Assembly: GCA_030637945.1 (NCBI GenBank)
Contig: DAOWFN010000001.1
Coordinates: 1-8,369, forward strand
DNA length: 8,369 bases
Direction: 5' to 3'
Origin: Gammaproteobacteria bacterium
Lineage (GTDB): Bacteria > Pseudomonadota > Gammaproteobacteria > SZUA-229
Shown here: one piece after another, positions 6,383-8,369 of the stretch
Numbering within the stretch: the stretch's first letter is position 1
How the letters are laid out: each line of letters opens with the position of its first letter
Made by a program: the position numbers and the translations under genes
Notes under the pieces: model-generated
Told to the model about the DNA's origin: nothing
Database searches by the model: none
What the model saw: the letters and a program-made list of their open reading frames with translations, nothing else

Positions 6383-6410
6383 TTTGTACACGGAATGTGT
6401 CCGTCACAAA
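6383..6410. repeat. Imperfect inverted repeat upstream of adk
   Basis: TTTGT (6383-6387) pairs with ACAAA (6406-6410), and ACGGA (6390-6394) pairs with TCCGT (6400-6404), around the loop ATGTG. A 2/1-base internal mismatch separates the two halves. It lies 60-90 bases upstream of the adk start, so it could be an operator or a leader hairpin. No T-run follows, so it is not a terminator. Confidence 0.35.
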
Positions 6411-6513
6411 CATTTCCTTTGAATTATTTAAGGTCAATTCTATTAATAGAGCTAACCTAGGCGATTTTATCGATTGTTGAGAAATTGTCGAGCCCGAAAT
6501 GCAATAAACACTA

Positions 6514-6519
6514 TATAAT
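6514..6519 (+). promoter_or_regulatory. mrdA: Possible -10 box for mrdA
   Basis: A perfect TATAAT lies about 100 bases upstream of the mrdA start. The best -35-like hexamer, TTGTCG at 6485-6490, is 23 bases away, outside the usual 16-18, so the promoter would need an activator or the hexamer is coincidental. Confidence 0.3.
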
Positions 6520-6618
6520 TGTGCACTTATTTCTGTTATTTTGTCTTTTTTGCACGTTTTCAGCGCTGATTACGTAGAAAAACAATAATAAACGCTTAAT
6601 CAAGGCGCACAAAATTCT

Positions 6619-8369
6619 ATGGCATATCGGTCACATGTTTCTGATCACTCGTATGAAGCGAGTATATTCAAGTTTCGTGCAATAGTTGCGGCTATCTTAA
6701 GTTTGTTGTTGTTGGGCGGGTTATTGTTTCGTCTGGCGTGGTTGCAAATCGTGGATTATGATCATTTTTCCGACTTATCGGAGCATAATCGCATCCGTTT
6801 AATGGCGTTACCGCCAACTCGTGGTTTGATTTATGATCGCAATGGTGTGCTTCTGGCAGAAAATAAGCCCGCTTTCCATCTCGAGATCATTCCTGAGCAG
6901 GTTGATGATATGGAGACGACGCTAAAAGGTTTGAGTGAAATCGTGCCTATAAGCGAGTCTGAAATCGAGCGTTTTAAGGATCAGTTACTGGTTCATCGGT
7001 CTTTTCAGCGAATTTCACTTCGCGCGCGTTTGAATGAAGATGAAGTGGCCCGTCTGGCAGTTAATCGTCATCGTTTCCCGGGTATGGATATTAATGCGAG
7101 ATTAAGTCGTTATTATCCGCAAGGTAAGATCGCAGCACACGCGATTGGTTATGTTGGTCGAATAAGTGAGAGTGAACTTGCGGTTATTGATGAGGGTAAT
7201 TATCGTGGCACAGCGCACATTGGAAAAACAGGGCTGGAAAAATACTATGAAGTTGAGCTACATGGGCAAGTAGGGCGTCAGAAAGTTGAGGTTAACGCGC
7301 AAGGCAGGATATTGCGTGTTATTGAAAAGGTTGCGCCAATCGCAGGTAATGACCTTGTGTTGAACCTGGATATCGAATTGCAGCGTATGGCCACTGAAGG
7401 TTTGGGCGACTTTGCTGGTTCTGTTATAGCGATAGAGCCACATACCGGTGCTGTGGTGGCTTTTGTCAGTAAGCCTGAATTTGATCCAAATCTATTTGTT
7501 CACGGTATCAGCCATAAAGATTACGATGCATTGCAGTATGGTGCGTACAAGCCATTATTCAATCGTGCCATTTTTGGGCAATATCCTCCCGGTTCTACAT
7601 TTAAGCCGTTTCTTGGGCTCGCAGGTATAGAGCAGCATCGATTTGGTGTAAGGGAGACACTTAACTGCAAAGGGCACTATCTATTGCCAGGCGACGATAC
7701 AGAGCGTAAATATCGTGACTGGAAAAAATGGGGGCATGGTACAGTTGCGTTATCTAAGGCTATCGAGCAATCCTGTGATGTTTATTTTTATGAGCTGGCA
7801 TATCGTATGGGCATTAACAGCATGCATGATTTCCTCGCAAAATTTGGTTTTGGTGAGGAAACAGGCATCGATCTGCTGGGTGAACGGAGTGGTTTGCTGC
7901 CATCCACTGAATGGAAAAAGCGAAAACATGGAAAAGTGTGGTATCCGGGTGAAACCTTAATTGCGGGTATTGGTCAGGGTTATATGCTGGCAACACCTGT
8001 GCAACTGGCGGTGGCAACGGCAGCACTAGCCAGTCGTGGTGAAAAAATTGTGCCCAGGCTGCTAAAAGAGGTGCATCTGTCCGCTGATGATACGGTTAAG
8101 TCGAGAGACCCCTCTAGAACCATGATCAAATTACGTAGAGATAGCCATTGGGATGTGATGTTTAGTGCCATGAAAAAGGTGGTTCATGGCACCTGGGGTA
8201 CAGCTCGTGCGACGGGTTGGGGGATGGATTTCAAGATGGCAGGTAAAACAGGTACCGCGCAGGTATTTGGTATTGCTCAAGATGAAGAATATGATGAAGA
8301 AACAGTGGCTAAAAAATTGCGAGACCATGGATTGTTCATCGGTTTTGGGCCAGTTAAAGATCCCGTTCT
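6619..8369 (+). CDS. mrdA: Penicillin-binding protein 2, peptidoglycan transpeptidase of the elongasome (partial, runs off the right edge)
   Basis: 583 codons are open to the window end without a stop. The E. coli protein is ~633 residues, so about 50 C-terminal residues are missing. PBP2 cross-links peptidoglycan during lateral growth with RodA and MreBCD and is anchored in the inner membrane facing the periplasm. A short cytoplasmic tail and a membrane anchor (about residues 19-42) precede the class B dimer/pedestal domain (PTRGLIYDRNG at about 67-77; HIGKTGLEKYYE in its later part). The transpeptidase domain has the active Ser326 in PPGSTFKP (S-x-x-K, Lys329), the second motif as SCD (385-387) and the third as KTGT (543-546). 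Asp367, His373 and Cys386 match ligands of the zinc site described for PBP2. The in-frame TAA at 6589 excludes a longer start. The ribosome site is poor (AAGG at 6602-6605). rodA commonly follows and may lie beyond the window. Confidence 0.93.
   Translation, partial: MAYRSHVSDHSYEASIFKFRAIVAAILSLLLLGGLLFRLAWLQIVDYDHFSDLSEHNRIRLMALPPTRGLIYDRNGVLLAENKPAFHLEIIPEQVDDMETTLKGLSEIVPISESEIERFKDQLLVHRSFQRISLRARLNEDEVARLAVNRHRFPGMDINARLSRYYPQGKIAAHAIGYVGRISESELAVIDEGNYRGTAHIGKTGLEKYYEVELHGQVGRQKVEVNAQGRILRVIEKVAPIAGNDLVLNLDIELQRMATEGLGDFAGSVIAIEPHTGAVVAFVSKPEFDPNLFVHGISHKDYDALQYGAYKPLFNRAIFGQYPPGSTFKPFLGLAGIEQHRFGVRETLNCKGHYLLPGDDTERKYRDWKKWGHGTVALSKAIEQSCDVYFYELAYRMGINSMHDFLAKFGFGEETGIDLLGERSGLLPSTEWKKRKHGKVWYPGETLIAGIGQGYMLATPVQLAVATAALASRGEKIVPRLLKEVHLSADDTVKSRDPSRTMIKLRRDSHWDVMFSAMKKVVHGTWGTARATGWGMDFKMAGKTGTAQVFGIAQDEEYDEETVAKKLRDHGLFIGFGPVKDPV

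Larger units (their letters stand above)
6323..6618. other. Divergent intergenic region between adk and mrdA
   Basis: These 296 bases must carry promoters for adk (leftward) and mrdA (rightward). I see no coding frame. Visible items are an imperfect hairpin at 6383-6410, a 9-bp near-perfect direct repeat with 11-bp period at 6473-6492, a TATAAT at 6514-6519 facing mrdA, and a 10-bp palindrome TCAGCGCTGA at 6560-6569. The TATAAT has no good -35 at 16-18 bases. TTGACC on the minus strand (6437-6432) is a possible adk -35, but no convincing -10 follows it. Confidence 0.6.

Noticed and set aside
7448..8328. Several short open frames (60-81 codons) on both strands within mrdA
   Set aside because: All overlap the continuous PBP2 frame with its three catalytic motifs and show no features of their own.

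Overview
The window looks like ordinary chromosomal DNA of a gammaproteobacterium, moderately AT-leaning. The basis is the MrdA/PBP2 sequence, a periplasmic di-haem cytochrome c peroxidase, an 8-stranded-type outer membrane barrel with a Gram-negative signal peptide, and gammaproteobacterial-style thioredoxin and adenylate kinase cores. A genus cannot be assigned from sequence alone. No tRNA, rRNA, transposase, CRISPR array, phage gene or integration site was recognised.

Layout. (1) Positions 1-62, minus strand: the first 20 codons of a HAD-superfamily hydrolase whose body lies outside the window. It is divergent from the next cluster. (2) Positions 119-3388, plus strand: a three-gene, probably co-transcribed cluster. 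It encodes a beta-hydroxyacid (3-hydroxyisobutyrate-type) dehydrogenase, a half-size ABC exporter and a small outer membrane barrel protein. (3) A 260-bp AT-rich regulatory gap (3389-3648) holds a good sigma70-type promoter with a Fur-family-like palindrome at the expected start site. (4) Positions 3649-5144, plus strand: di-haem cytochrome c peroxidase followed by a thioredoxin, a peroxide/thiol redox pair. (5) A strong bidirectional terminator (5170-5201) sits between these and a convergent gene. (6) Positions 5228-6322, minus strand: adenylate kinase with a zinc-type LID and an unusual ~149-residue C-terminal extension. (7) A 296-bp divergent promoter region. (8) Positions 6619-8369, plus strand: mrdA (penicillin-binding protein 2), open at the right edge of the window.

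How the genes relate. The peroxidase would remove H2O2 in the periplasm using electrons from small cytochromes, while the thioredoxin works in the cytoplasm. The operator-like palindrome suggests metal- or peroxide-responsive control of the peroxidase. The dehydrogenase, ABC exporter and barrel are close enough to be an operon, but no shared substrate can be read from the sequence. Adenylate kinase and PBP2 are housekeeping genes.

The most unusual item is the adenylate kinase tail: a Lys/Arg-rich linker followed by an Ala/Lys/Glu helical segment that ordinary bacterial Adk lacks. I see no convincing evidence of a wholly new multi-gene system here.
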